A DNA stretch of 64,000 nucleotides from an uncultured Clostridia bacterium (GCA_944392485.1 CALXWO010000005.1:1-64000); one strand, 5' to 3'; shown: positions 46,588-56,892, numbered from the stretch's first letter. The notes: generated from the letters alone by a model not told the origin. Made by a program: numbers and translations.

Positions 46588-48705
46588 TTATTCTTCTGTT
46601 TCTTCTATTCCCAATCCTTTTTTAGTTAAGCTTATTTTCCCTTGATTATCAATGTCTAATACTTTTACAAGGAATGTGTCTCCTTCTTTTAATACATCTT
46701 CTACTTTTTCTACTCTTTTATCTGATATTTTAGAAATATGAAGTAATCCTTCTTTTCCTCCACCTAAATCCATAAATGCTCCAAATGGCATTATTTTTGT
46801 AACTGTTCCTTCATAGATTTCTCCTACTTCTATTTCTCTTGTAATATCTTCTATAATTTTTTGAGCTTTGTTAGCTTTTTCTATATCTTCTGTGTAAATA
46901 AATACTCTTCCATCTTCTTCTATATCTATTTTTACACCTGTTTCGTCTATTATTTTATTAATAGTTTCTCCACCTTTTCCAATTACATCTTTAATTTTGT
47001 CTGGATTAATTGTCATTGTAGTAATTTTTGGTGCATATTTAGATAGTTCTTTTCTTGGCTCAGCTATTTGTTTTAGCATTATTTCGTCTAATATATATTT
47101 TCTTGCTTTTTCTGTTCTTTCAAAAGCTTCTTCTATTACTTTGTATGTTAGTCCATCAACTTTTATATCTACTTGTATTGCTGTTATTCCGTTTTTTGTA
47201 CCACCAACTTTAAAGTCCATATCTCCGAAGAAATCTTCTAGCCCTTGAATATCTGTAAGCATTACATAGTCGTCTGGGTCATCTGGGTTAGATACCATTC
47301 CTGTTGAAATACCTGCTACTGGATTTTTAATTGGAACTCCTGCATCCATTAAAGCAAGTGTACTTCCACAAATACTTGCTTGAGATGTAGAACCATTTGA
47401 AGATAAAACTTCTGATACAACTCTTATTGTATAAGGAAACTCTTCTTCTGATGGTATTACTGGAACTAATGCTCTTTCAGCAAGTGCCCCATGTCCTATT
47501 TCTCTTCTTCCTGGTCCACGAGATGGTCTTGCTTCCCCTACACTGTATGAAGGGAAATTGTATTGATGAATATATCTTTTATGATCTTCTTCGTCTAATC
47601 CATCTAATTTTTGTTCTTCATTTACCATTCCAAGTGTTGCAACAGATAATACTTGTGTTTGTCCTCTTGTAAACATTGCACTACCATGAGTTCTTGGAAG
47701 TAAACCTACTTCGCATGATAATGGTCTTATCTCATCTATTGCTCTTCCATCAGGTCTTTTATGCTCTTCAAATATCATTTTTCTAACACATTTTTTCTCT
47801 AATTTATACAAGCTGTCTGCAATATCTTGTTTTACTTCTTCTGCCTTTTCTTCTCCATATTTTTCTACAAAATAATTTGTTACATCTTCTGCTAATTTAT
47901 CCATGTTAGCGTCGCGTACTTCTTTATCTTGAGCTTGTACATCTTTGTACATTCTTTCTTCAAAATTACTTTCTATTTCTTCGTATATATCGTGGTCTAC
48001 TTCAAATGATTTGTATTCCATTTTTGGTTTTCCAATTTCTGCTTTTATTTCAGATATAAAGTCGCAAATTCTTTTTATTTCTTCATGTCCTTTCTTTATT
48101 GCTTCAAGCATTAAATAATTTGGAATTTCATTTGCTCCTGCTTCTATCATTGCAATTTTTTCTTTAGTTCCTGCAACTGTTAATGTTAAATCTGTTTTTG
48201 CCCTTTGTTCTACTGTTGGGTTTATAACAATTTCTCCATCAACTAGTCCTACTGCTACTGAACCTGTTGGTCCTCCAAAAGGTATATCAGATATTGAAAG
48301 TGCTGCTGATGAACCAATCATTGCACATATTTCTGGTGAGTTGTCTGGGTCAACAGATAATACTGTTGCAACAACACATACATCATTTCTAAAATCTTTT
48401 GGAAATAGTGGTCTTATTGGTCTATCTATTACTCTTGATGTAAGTATTGCTTTGTCTGTTGGTTTTCCTTCTCTTCTTGTAAATCCTCCTGGTATTTTTC
48501 CAACTGAGTAAAGTTTTTCTTCATAATCTACAGATAAAGGAAAGAAATCTATTCCCTCTCTTGGTTCTTTTGAAGCTGTAACATTTACCATTACAACTGT
48601 GTCTCCGTATCTTACTAATACGTTTGCATTTGCAAGCTCTGCCATTTTGCCTGTCTCAATAGTTAAAGTTCTGCCTGCAAGTTCCATTGAATAAGTTTTA
48701 AACAT
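46588..48705 (-). CDS. pnp: Polyribonucleotide nucleotidyltransferase
   Basis: The product is 705 residues. Two RNase PH-like domains ([47 protein letters not shown] block [36 protein letters not shown]), a KH domain ([14 protein letters not shown]) and an S1 domain at the C-terminus are all present. It degrades RNA 3' to 5' with phosphate. rpsO lies upstream on the same strand, the standard bacterial order. The start has AGGAGGAATAG upstream. Confidence 0.96.
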   Translation of the reverse strand: MFKTYSMELAGRTLTIETGKMAELANANVLVRYGDTVVMVNVTASKEPREGIDFFPLSVDYEEKLYSVGKIPGGFTRREGKPTDKAILTSRVIDRPIRPLFPKDFRNDVCVVATVLSVDPDNSPEICAMIGSSAALSISDIPFGGPTGSVAVGLVDGEIVINPTVEQRAKTDLTLTVAGTKEKIAMIEAGANEIPNYLMLEAIKKGHEEIKRICDFISEIKAEIGKPKMEYKSFEVDHDIYEEIESNFEERMYKDVQAQDKEVRDANMDKLAEDVTNYFVEKYGEEKAEEVKQDIADSLYKLEKKCVRKMIFEEHKRPDGRAIDEIRPLSCEVGLLPRTHGSAMFTRGQTQVLSVATLGMVNEEQKLDGLDEEDHKRYIHQYNFPSYSVGEARPSRGPGRREIGHGALAERALVPVIPSEEEFPYTIRVVSEVLSSNGSTSQASICGSTLALMDAGVPIKNPVAGISTGMVSNPDDPDDYVMLTDIQGLEDFFGDMDFKVGGTKNGITAIQVDIKVDGLTYKVIEEAFERTEKARKYILDEIMLKQIAEPRKELSKYAPKITTMTINPDKIKDVIGKGGETINKIIDETGVKIDIEEDGRVFIYTEDIEKANKAQKIIEDITREIEVGEIYEGTVTKIMPFGAFMDLGGGKEGLLHISKISDKRVEKVEDVLKEGDTFLVKVLDIDNQGKISLTKKGLGIEETEE

Positions 48706-48721
48706 AATTCTATTCCTCCTA

Positions 48722-48836
48722 AAAATATATATTTCAAATACAATTTACTAGAAATAGTAACCTCTATAATATATTTTTTAAAAATACATTATACAAGCTA
48801 CTATATTTCTATTATTGTATTTAATAAACGTTTTAT
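48722..48836 (-). promoter_or_regulatory. Long imperfect hairpin in the rpsO-pnp gap
   Basis: AAATACAAT...TACTAGAAATAGTA on one side and TACTATATTTCTA..TTATTGTATTT on the other form a long AT-rich hairpin in the pnp leader. A leader stem-loop controls pnp by RNase III in Escherichia coli; a comparable role here is only suggested. Confidence 0.4.
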
Positions 48837-48889
48837 TTGAAGTATGAGTTTTCACAACATTTCTAATTAATTTGTGTAAATCATAATTA

Positions 48890-48917
48890 AGGGCGGAAAA
48901 CTACACTCCGCCCCCAC
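48890..48917. repeat. R2-type palindrome downstream of rpsO
   Basis: GGGCGGAAAACTACACTCCG followed by CCCCC lies 15 bases after the rpsO stop. It has the GGCGGA/TCCGCC theme and could act as a terminator or processing site between rpsO and pnp. Confidence 0.55.
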
Positions 48918-48931
48918 TTTAAATTATTTTC

Positions 48932-49195
48932 TTATTTTCTTAAATTTAATTTTTCAACTATTTCTCTATATTTTGGTAAATCTTTTTTAGCTAAATAGTT
49001 AAGTAAATTTCTTCTTTTACCAACCATTTGTAAAAGTCCACGTCTAGAATGATTATCTTTTTTATGAACTTTTAAATGTTCAGTTAATTCATTAATTCTT
49101 TCTGTTAAAAGAGCTATTTGAACTTCTGATGAACCTGTATCATTTTCATCTCTTTTAAAAGTATTAATAATTTCTTGTTTTCTTTCCTTTGTCAT
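48932..49195 (-). CDS. rpsO: 30S ribosomal protein S15
   Basis: The product is 87 residues. [20 protein letters not shown] and [22 protein letters not shown], then [19 protein letters not shown] are the S15 signature. It binds 16S rRNA in the central domain of the small subunit. It precedes pnp in the same direction. GGAGGAAAGAA is upstream of the start. Confidence 0.97.
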   Translation of the reverse strand: MTKERKQEIINTFKRDENDTGSSEVQIALLTERINELTEHLKVHKKDNHSRRGLLQMVGKRRNLLNYLAKKDLPKYREIVEKLNLRK

Positions 49196-49346
49196 TATTC
49201 TTTCCTCCTATTCCTAAAATATGCCTTAAACTGAAACTAACGTCGGATATTCATTTAGTCTAAGTAAAAGGTAAAACTTTTAACGTATATATTCTACTAT
49301 AAAAAGATAGATTATGCAAGGGTTTTTCAAACATTTATTTTTTTAT

Positions 49347-50537
49347 TTAATTGAAAAGGTTATAAATTAAAGCAATTATTATTAATATAATTATGCTATA
49401 TGCTATTATCTTATCTAAATTAAGTTTGTTATTATATTTTTTATTAATATTAAAATATTTTTTTATATTTTCTTCAGAATTTCCAATTAATGCGTTTTTA
49501 TTTTTTTGATTTACCTCACTAAAAATTACATTTATGTGTTCAGTATTTTTAACAAGTGCAACATTAACAAATTTTCCATTCTTTAAATAGGCAACTAATG
49601 GCTTTCCACCATATTTATAAGCAGTATTAATTATTGCTTGTTGACTTACTGTTCCTCCTGCTTTTGATAGATATATCCAATCTATTTCATCATATCTGGT
49701 TATTTTTAAGTATTTTGAATTTGAAATTATATAGTTCTTTGTAAGATATATTTCTATGCCTTTTAATTTTTTTACATTCTTTCCTAGCAATTCTTTTTTT
49801 ATTTCATTAATATCATATTTTGATAATGCCTTTTTTGTTTTAATACGATTTATTATATCTATAATCCCAAATATTATAGCCCAAATTCCTAACATGCAAG
49901 CAAGTATTAAAGACAAGCTGTCAGAAATTTTTATTAATAAAATACAAATCGCAATTAATATAAGTAAAATCAATATGCTAAATTTAATAAATTTGTTTTT
50001 ATATTTTAAAACTTCTTCTGGATTTATATTCTCTTTATTTTCAATTCTTGCATTATCTGTTAAGCTAGCATAAGGATTTGGTCTGTTTTCGTCAGAATTT
50101 TTAATTTCAACTGTTCCTTCAGAACAATTATTTAATATTTCAAAAAATTTTTTTACACTTTTGCAAATTTCTATCGGATGTTCTATATCATCATGCATAT
50201 AATAATAAACTTTATCATCTTTAGTGTTCCAGTAATAAATATTAATATCGTCTTCAGCTATTGGATAACATTCATTTGGAATATATTCGTTTTTTGAATC
50301 ATATTCAAGAATTTTTTCAACAGGTAAAGAACCATATTTTAAATTACAAATTGAACACACTAAAAATTCCATGTTGTGTAATAAAAATTTACATTCTTTT
50401 ATTTCAGCACCATTATGCTCTATATAAAATTCTCTTAATGATTTTGGAAATTTAATATTTAATTTATTCTCAATATTTCTAACGTATTCTTCTGTTATAT
50501 TAAATTCTTCATTTTCTGCTTTAATAAATTTAAACAT
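49347..50537 (-). CDS. SMI1/KNR4 (SUKH) domain membrane protein
   Basis: The product is 396 residues. Residues about 10-140 form a SUKH fold: YVRNIENKLNIKFPKSLREFYIEHNGAEI, then CYPIAEDDINIYYWNTKD and PIEICKSVKKFFEIL. Two membrane helices follow (SILILLILIAICILLI; LILACMLGIWAIIFGII), then a soluble domain with ITRYDEIDWIYLSKAGG and a final helix. Many SUKH proteins are immunity proteins against polymorphic toxins, but a SUKH-membrane-soluble arrangement is not the simple immunity form. No toxin gene is adjacent. Confidence 0.75.
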   Translation of the reverse strand: MFKFIKAENEEFNITEEYVRNIENKLNIKFPKSLREFYIEHNGAEIKECKFLLHNMEFLVCSICNLKYGSLPVEKILEYDSKNEYIPNECYPIAEDDINIYYWNTKDDKVYYYMHDDIEHPIEICKSVKKFFEILNNCSEGTVEIKNSDENRPNPYASLTDNARIENKENINPEEVLKYKNKFIKFSILILLILIAICILLIKISDSLSLILACMLGIWAIIFGIIDIINRIKTKKALSKYDINEIKKELLGKNVKKLKGIEIYLTKNYIISNSKYLKITRYDEIDWIYLSKAGGTVSQQAIINTAYKYGGKPLVAYLKNGKFVNVALVKNTEHINVIFSEVNQKNKNALIGNSEENIKKYFNINKKYNNKLNLDKIIAYSIIILIIIALIYNLFN

Positions 50538-50556
50538 ATAATAATTCTTCCTTTCT

Positions 50557-50582
50557 GAACAAAAAGTCCGTCCCTTTGTTCA
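50557..50582. repeat. Short palindromic repeat R4
   Basis: GAACAAAAAGTCCGTCCC followed by TTTGTTC. A sister copy lies at 52553. In both, the element stands within 7 bases of the 3' end of a minus-strand gene. Confidence 0.75.
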
Positions 50583-50585
50583 TTT

Positions 50586-51734
50586 TTATTTTGAGAACAA
50601 TACTTTTTCAGATTTGTATTGTTTTATTATATATGTAAGTACAATAGCAATATATACTATTGTTGATGCAAACATTAAGAAAATATTTAATAAATCCACA
50701 CTTCCAGCATTTATATCTGTAAATATAACTGTATAGTTTAAGAATGGTATTATTGAAAGAAGTGGTGTTCCAACTACTCCTATCATAAATGCTATCATTC
50801 CTGGGAAGAATGAAATAAACGTTAATGGAGTAAGTGCACTTTGTGCCTCTTTAAATGTTTTTGATGTGCTGGCAACTGAAATACAAAGTCCACTAATAAA
50901 TATTGAATATGCAATTATTACTACAATAGCAAATACAATGCTTATAGGAGTAAACATTATATCCATTCCCTCATATATTGAAAACGTATCTTGTGCAATT
51001 ACAAGAGAAATAACTGCAAGTACTAAACTGATTAATCCAGTTATTATAGAAGATAAAGATACTCCTAAAAATTTTCCTATTATAATATCTCTACTTTTTA
51101 TTGGAAATGTTAATAGTGTTTCTAGTGTTCCTCTTTCCTTTTCACCAGCTGTTGTATCTGTTGATGGATAAGTTGCAGAAACTGTTATTGCCATTATTAT
51201 AAATAAAAATGCATAATTCTTTATAAAATCTACAAAATAGTTATCTTCCTCAAGCAAATTTTCTTCTACAGTTATTATATTTAAAACTTCATTTGGGTCA
51301 ATATTATTTTCTTGCAAATATTGTTGTTGCAAAGCTTGTTTGTATGTATCAAAATATGCTCCAATATATTCTTTTGCATATGCACTTGTATCTGAAGCAT
51401 CACTATTAATAACATATTTATTTCCATCTTTAGTTATATATAAGTCTATTTCAGCGTCCTCGTATTTTTGTTTTAGCTCCTCTTCTGTTCCATTTATAAT
51501 TTCTATATTCATGCTGTTTGCTATTTCTTTTTCTGTATCCGTCATTTCATAAGCAAATCCAATTTTGTTATATTCTTCTACATCTTTATTTGCTTGTGCT
51601 TCAAATAATGCAGACATGCCAAGCATAATTAATGGAATAAATATTGGTATAATAAGCATCATTGCAAGAGATTTTTTATCTCTAAAAAGTTCTCTTAATT
51701 CTTTTTTTAATATATTCCATAAATTACTCTTCAT
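50586..51734 (-). CDS. ABC-2 type exporter permease (NatB-like)
   Basis: The product is 382 residues from the ATG at 51734 (GGAGGTGTTTCTT upstream). The N-terminal helix follows LKKELRELFRDKKSLAMM; a large external domain lies between helix 1 and a cluster of five helices near the C-terminus, as in NatB/YhaP-type permeases. VSATYPSTDTTAGEKERGTLETLLTFPIKS is the characteristic coupling segment. It overlaps the ATPase gene by 11 bases. The substrate is unknown (sodium in NatAB). Confidence 0.88.
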   Translation of the reverse strand: MKSNLWNILKKELRELFRDKKSLAMMLIIPIFIPLIMLGMSALFEAQANKDVEEYNKIGFAYEMTDTEKEIANSMNIEIINGTEEELKQKYEDAEIDLYITKDGNKYVINSDASDTSAYAKEYIGAYFDTYKQALQQQYLQENNIDPNEVLNIITVEENLLEEDNYFVDFIKNYAFLFIIMAITVSATYPSTDTTAGEKERGTLETLLTFPIKSRDIIIGKFLGVSLSSIITGLISLVLAVISLVIAQDTFSIYEGMDIMFTPISIVFAIVVIIAYSIFISGLCISVASTSKTFKEAQSALTPLTFISFFPGMIAFMIGVVGTPLLSIIPFLNYTVIFTDINAGSVDLLNIFLMFASTIVYIAIVLTYIIKQYKSEKVLFSK

Positions 51735-52482
51735 AAGAAACACCTCCTATCATTGCAAAAAAGGCATCTCTTAAATTTGTTGTTTTTGTATCTTCCTTTA
51801 TTTTTTCTGGTGTCCCAGAGTTTATAACAACTCCTTTATTTATCATAATTACTCTATCACATATATTTTCTGCCTCTTCCATATAATGTGTAGAATATAA
51901 AATAGTTTTTCCTTTTTGTTTTTCTTGCTTAATAAAGTCTAATATTATTTGACTAGAAATAATATCTAATCCTGTTGTTGCCTCATCTAAAATATAATAT
52001 TTAGGATTATGTACTAAGCATCTTGCAATATTTACTCTTTGCGTTTGCCCAGTAGATAGGTTACCAATTTTATTATATAAAAAGCTATCCATATTTAATA
52101 TTTTAGATAATTCTTTTATTCTTTTTTCTGCAATATCTTTTGGAACTCCATATATATCTGTGCACATTCTAAGTAATTCATAGGTAGATAATGTATCATA
52201 TAATTTTGTGTTTCCAGATAAATATGCAAGGTTCTTCTTTATTTCTATTTCGTTATTTTTATAATTTAGATTATCAAAACTAACTGTACCCTCTGTTGGT
52301 TCTAATATTCCTGCTATCATTCTTAAAAGCGTTGTTTTCCCTGCTCCGTTTGGCCCTAAAATTCCTATAATTTCTCCATCTTTTGCCTCAAAAGAAATTC
52401 CGTTGTTAGCATAAAACTCTTCTTTTTCTTTTTTGTTTTTATATTTAACGAATTTCTTTTTTAAGTTATTAACTTTAACCAT
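51724..52482 (-). CDS. ABC exporter ATP-binding protein (NatA-like)
   Basis: The product is 252 residues. Walker A is GPNGAGKTTLLRM, the signature LSTGQTQRVNIARC, Walker B YYILDEATTGLD, and the switch His is in LYSTHYMEE. It energises the adjacent permease. It starts the two-gene operon. Confidence 0.93.
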   Translation of the reverse strand: MVKVNNLKKKFVKYKNKKEKEEFYANNGISFEAKDGEIIGILGPNGAGKTTLLRMIAGILEPTEGTVSFDNLNYKNNEIEIKKNLAYLSGNTKLYDTLSTYELLRMCTDIYGVPKDIAEKRIKELSKILNMDSFLYNKIGNLSTGQTQRVNIARCLVHNPKYYILDEATTGLDIISSQIILDFIKQEKQKGKTILYSTHYMEEAENICDRVIMINKGVVINSGTPEKIKEDTKTTNLRDAFFAMIGGVSYEE

Positions 52483-52552
52483 ATAAATCTCCTTTTCTTA
52501 AAATTTATTTCGTTCCTATTATACAGTATAGTTTTTTTATAATCAATATTTA

Positions 52553-52577
52553 TGAACAAAAGGTCCGTCCCTTGTTC
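52553..52577. repeat. Short palindromic repeat R4
   Basis: GAACAAAAGGTCCGTCCC followed by TTGTTCAG. It differs from the copy at 50557 by few bases and lies next to the stop codon of the GT2 gene. Confidence 0.75.
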
Positions 52578-52580
52578 AGT

Positions 52581-53258
52581 TCATCTTTCATTAACAATTA
52601 ATTTAATATGCCTTAGTCCATCTCTTATTGTGTTTAAATGTGGTTTTCTTTTTCTTTTATCTTTATAAAAATTAATTGGTATTTCTGTAATTTTTAAATT
52701 TGCTTTTTTAGCTTTTATAATCATTTCGGATGCATATTCCATGCCCTCTGCTTTGCAGTTTAAGTTTATAATTTTTTCATTATTATATCCTCTTAAACCG
52801 CTATTGAAGTCTTTTATATTTGTTTTAAATTTTTTTCTTGCTACAAAAGAAATAATTGGAGTTCCAATATATCTATGTGTAAATTTCATTGCACCTTTTT
52901 CTATTTTTCCTCCATACCTGTTTCCAATTACTAAATCATATCCTTCTTTTAATTTTGCAATAAAGCATTCTAAATTTGTAAAATCATAACTTTCATCACT
53001 ATCTCCAATTATTACATATTTTCCTTTTGCATTAATTGTTCCCTTTCTTAAAGCATTTCCATAGCCTTTTTCTTTTATCTTAACTACTCTTACACCTAAA
53101 GACTTTGAAATTTGTACAGAGTTATCTGTGCTCCCATTATCTGCAATTAATATTTCAGCATCTATTTTATTTTTTTCTATAAATTCTTTCGCCTTTTTTA
53201 TGCAATTTGCTATTGTATTTTCTTCATTTAAACATGGCATTAATATTGTAAGTTCCAT
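52581..53258 (-). CDS. Family 2 glycosyltransferase (dolichol-phosphate mannosyltransferase-like)
   Basis: The product is 225 residues, a soluble GT2 domain: ILMPCLNEENTIANCIKKA, LIADNGSTDNSVQIS, VIIGDSDESYDF (DxD region) and FNSGLRGYNN. There is no C-terminal membrane segment. It probably charges polyprenyl phosphate with a sugar for the membrane enzyme encoded by the gene 2 bases upstream. Confidence 0.9.
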   Translation of the reverse strand: MELTILMPCLNEENTIANCIKKAKEFIEKNKIDAEILIADNGSTDNSVQISKSLGVRVVKIKEKGYGNALRKGTINAKGKYVIIGDSDESYDFTNLECFIAKLKEGYDLVIGNRYGGKIEKGAMKFTHRYIGTPIISFVARKKFKTNIKDFNSGLRGYNNEKIINLNCKAEGMEYASEMIIKAKKANLKITEIPINFYKDKRKRKPHLNTIRDGLRHIKLIVNER

Positions 53259-53260
53259 AT

Positions 53261-54986
53261 TTATCCCTCATTTTTTTTGCACGTTTTTTTATTATTAATA
53301 TAATTTTTTACTATATTTTTAACTTCATTTATTACAAAATATATTGCAAGTACTCCAAATATCATTTGTATTGAATAGATATTTGATAAATACATATAGT
53401 TCATAGCTTCTGTATACATTGTTTTGTATGTAAAAGTAACAGTTGTAATTCTTGATAAATACACTGCAACTAAACCTAAAAGTATTATTAATTCTTCTGT
53501 TTTTTTGTTTTTATTTATAATATTGATTAATACAAATATTACAAATGCAACTACAGATGTATAAAATAAAATTGGATTAAATTTTTGATATACTTTTAAT
53601 ATGTTTTCTAGTATATTAATTCTAAAATTATCAAATTCCGCTTTGTAAGGGGTATAATCTGTACAACTATTATTTGTAATATGCTCCATTAACTGGCTTC
53701 TATATTTTATATCTTCTTCGTCTTTATATAGCATATTAAAAAAAGTATTTTGATTTATCTCTATATTTAGATATTTCATTTTATATTGATACTTAATCAT
53801 ATTATCAAGACCAAAAAATACATTTTTTATATCTTGCATAGTAATTACTGGCGTAATACTAACTCTTTTTTTTGACCTTGATTCTAATAATCCGCTTATC
53901 ACAGGCATTATTAATTTCTTCTGCTATTTTTAAATATGTTTCATTTGCAGTTTTTGCATCTTTATAATATCCTGCCTCCTCCATAGCATCCATTAAAGCC
54001 CAATGGAACCATCCTCCACTTATTTCTGTATATGTGCCTTCTCCTATACTTCTCCAAACATCACCTTCTTCGCCTTCAAAAAAGCTTTCTAAAGTTTTAA
54101 GTGTTGGACTATATTCATATGCTCTATTCATTGTTTCTCTTGTAACTGGAACTCTTGCAACATCTCTTTTAGGTTCTATTCTTGTTAATGCACCATATGC
54201 AGATTTAAATTCTTTTCCCCAATATTGGTTTAAAGAAAATGTTCCATAATAAGAATAATTTAAGCTACATATAGCAATTATTATTACTCCAAAAATAACT
54301 ATAGGTATTAAATATAAAAGACATTTTTTTATTTTTTCTTTTCCTTTGTTTTCAATACACATGTATATTATAGTAATTAAAGAAGAAAAAATTATAATTG
54401 GCATTATCCATAAATTTTCTTCTCTACACGTATATATAAAGCTTATAGTTAGTCCTAAGCCAATCATATATTTTATTAATTTTTTAGCATTCTCTTTTCT
54501 GTTTATAAATATTGCTATTAAAAAAGCAATTAAAAATATAATTAATGATGAGTATATATTATCTCTATATGGTCTTAATAAATTGTCTGAGTACATTACT
54601 GGATTAAACATTAAAATAGTAAATAATATTGCAAGGACTGTTTTACTTTTTACTAGTTTTTTTAAAACAAAAATTAAAAAGGCACATGACAAACAATAAA
54701 ATATTTGTATAGCAAGTAAAAATGGTATATGTAAAATATTTGTAAATGCCATAAATATTGGAGTGAAAACACCTTTTACAAGTGTTAAACTATTGTAATC
54801 CCCAAGCCAATTACCGTGTAATATACTATTTGCTTGTTCTAACATTAATATGTCATCATATACCATTGAATAATCTGTTTTTAGTGGCTGAACATCTACA
54901 ATAATAATTCTAATAATAGTTATTGCTAATATTATTGCCCAAAATATAACATCTTTTTTGTTTTTCTTTAGTATATTTTTTATCAA
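53261..54986 (-). CDS. Polytopic membrane protein, glycosyltransferase-like, reading requires one +1 step
   Basis: Read through CGGA at residue 365, the protein has 574 residues with about 11 membrane helices; a soluble loop of about 150 residues lies between two helix groups. PLKTDYSMVYDDILMLEQANSILHGNWLGDYN near the start has the acidic pair of GT-C transferases. The zero frame ends CDKRIIRIKVKKKS; after the step it reads CDKGLLESRSKKRVSITPVI and continues through the last four helices. The paired GT2 gene just downstream suggests transfer of a lipid-linked sugar. Family not named with confidence. Confidence 0.75.
53891..53894 (-). other. CGGA +1 site in the membrane glycosyltransferase-like gene
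   Basis: Context is GAT AAG CGG ATT. Zero-frame reading stops after 11 codons. Skipping C gives AAG GGA TTA TTA and opens 209 further codons. Confidence 0.8.
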
Positions 54987-55060
54987 TTTTTTATCACCTT
55001 TTTAATTTATTATATAAAATATTTTGTAATAAACATTATATGGTTTTATGTTAAAAAAGT

Positions 55061-55085
55061 AAAGAGGGCGAGTGCCCTCTTTTTG
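55061..55085 (-). terminator. Terminator of the prepilin-leader gene
   Basis: AAAGAGGGC (55061-55069) pairs with GCCCTCTTT (55074-55082) across a 4-base loop; it lies 7 bases after the stop codon at 55093, with a T run on one strand and an A run on the other. Confidence 0.85.
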
Positions 55086-55092
55086 TATACAT

Positions 55093-56892
55093 TTATTGCC
55101 ATGAAAGTATTGGATATCCATTATTTATATTGTTTGTATCTTCTTTAAATGCTCCATCTCCATTTACTACTTCTAATACACTCTTCATATATGTGTTCAT
55201 TTCTTCTTCTGTTGCTGCATTTTCGTCATCTGGTTGTAATTCTCCATTTACATATAAACTTTTTTCTAAATATTTTGAGTTTGTTATTGTTGTTTTATCT
55301 GTTTTGTTTCCAACTAATCCATCTATAACAGGTGGATTGTAAGATGTGCTATAATCTATTCTTCCTTTAAAATAACAATTATCTAAAGTAATTGTAGTAA
55401 GATTACTGTATCTATCTCCCGTAGTTCCAACTATTCCACCTTTCACATTAGTAAGATTCCCTGTAGAATAACAGTTTCTAATATCGACTATAGATCCTCC
55501 ACGTATACTTCCAACAATTGTTCCTGAAGGATTGTAACAATTTTCTATTGTAGCTTTTTTTGTATTAGTACTATCATTAACAGAAATTATTAATGGAAGA
55601 CTAATTTTGTTTCCATCTTCGTCTAATATAAGTGAATAGCAATTTTTTATTGTTCCTCCATACGATTCATTACAGATTCCTATACCACCTAATCCTATTT
55701 CTTCTACTCTTGATAGCGAAATTTTGCCTGATGTATATGAATTTTCTACTGTTCCAACATTTATTGCTATCAATCCAGGTACTGAAAAGCTCCCTTCTAA
55801 AACCGTACAAAAACAATTTTCTATACTCGCACTACTATTTGTTTCTTCTAAATCATCCATCATAACATAATTTCCATTAATTCCAACAAATCCTGAATAC
55901 AATATTGAATTTTTAGCAAGTTTTATTCCTAAATTTCTTATTGTTCCTTCATTTGATGCAAACAATGAAGTTGAAAAAATAATTCCTATATCATTAACTC
56001 CTTCTTCTGCCACAATCATAAGATTTTGATAAAAATTACTAATTATTTTTCCGTTCCCTTCAAAAGTTCCTTTAAATGATGTTTGCCCAGTAATAGGACC
56101 TGAAGAAGATGCACCTACTACTTTTCCAATTCCATTAAATCCTCTGCCTGTTGTTACTTCTGTTTTTATACTTTCAATAGTTCCATTTTCGTTTATGTCT
56201 ATTTGCTCTCCTTTTTCTTTGCTTGTGTATGGTTCATTTGGGTTTATATATGAATTGTTTGATTTAAAATCTAAATTATATCCTAATTTTACTATTTTTC
56301 CTTCATATGTTTCTCCCATATCTACTAATTCTCCAAATGCTACTAAATCTTCCATACTGTTTATCATATATGGGTTACTTTCTGTTCCATCCCTTGTTCC
56401 ATTATCTGTTATATCTCCTGGATATTCATCCATTACTTTTTCTACTTCTGGTATTTCTGTATCTTCTTCATTATTTGTTTCTATTGTTCCATCTAAATTT
56501 ACTGTAAATTTATTTCCATTTGGACTTATTACTGTAAATGGTCCTTCTCCATTTACATTCCATCCTTCTGGTAAGTTATTTTGCAAGCTTTCTTTTGTTA
56601 TTCCTTCTTCGCTTGCCATTGCTCCTACTACTCCTGCTTGCAATGTTTCATAATCTGCTTGGTATTCCGTATCTTCTGCCGCTTTTTGTGCTGCATCAAA
56701 TAACCCTCCATTTAGTGCTACATTTACTGTTACCCCTACTAGTATTATCATTACTATTATTGTTATTATTAGGGCGATTAGTGTTATGCCTCTGTGGTTT
56801 TTTGAGGGCGCAATTGGGTCTTCCTCATGGGTATTCCTAACCGATAACGCCCCTACAGGTTTTATTATTGTTTTTTTATTTGATTTTTGCAT
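55093..56892 (-). CDS. Prepilin-leader surface protein with GLUG-like repeats
   Basis: The product is 599 residues from ATG 56892 (AAAGGGGAAA upstream). The hydrophobic leader segment RG-ITLIALIITIIVMIILVG matches that of the protein at 43175, but the cytoplasmic leader is 35 residues long where the relative has 9, because an R2 repeat lies in frame (56805-56858). The rest is a beta-helix-like array with GLUG-like repeats such as ENCFCTVLEGSFSVPGLIAI, VGTVENSYTSGKIS and TIENCYNPSGTIVGSIRGGS. It is probably an exported adhesin-like fibre subunit. Confidence 0.8.
   Translation of the reverse strand: MQKSNKKTIIKPVGALSVRNTHEEDPIAPSKNHRGITLIALIITIIVMIILVGVTVNVALNGGLFDAAQKAAEDTEYQADYETLQAGVVGAMASEEGITKESLQNNLPEGWNVNGEGPFTVISPNGNKFTVNLDGTIETNNEEDTEIPEVEKVMDEYPGDITDNGTRDGTESNPYMINSMEDLVAFGELVDMGETYEGKIVKLGYNLDFKSNNSYINPNEPYTSKEKGEQIDINENGTIESIKTEVTTGRGFNGIGKVVGASSSGPITGQTSFKGTFEGNGKIISNFYQNLMIVAEEGVNDIGIIFSTSLFASNEGTIRNLGIKLAKNSILYSGFVGINGNYVMMDDLEETNSSASIENCFCTVLEGSFSVPGLIAINVGTVENSYTSGKISLSRVEEIGLGGIGICNESYGGTIKNCYSLILDEDGNKISLPLIISVNDSTNTKKATIENCYNPSGTIVGSIRGGSIVDIRNCYSTGNLTNVKGGIVGTTGDRYSNLTTITLDNCYFKGRIDYSTSYNPPVIDGLVGNKTDKTTITNSKYLEKSLYVNGELQPDDENAATEEEMNTYMKSVLEVVNGDGAFKEDTNNINNGYPILSWQ
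56805..56858. repeat. R2 repeat inside a prepilin leader, in frame
   Basis: CTGTAGGGGCG at one end and GCGCCC at the other (minus strand) are R2 ends. The sequence between encodes LSVRNTHEEDPI, which replaces the short basic leader seen in the relative at 43175. Confidence 0.75.
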
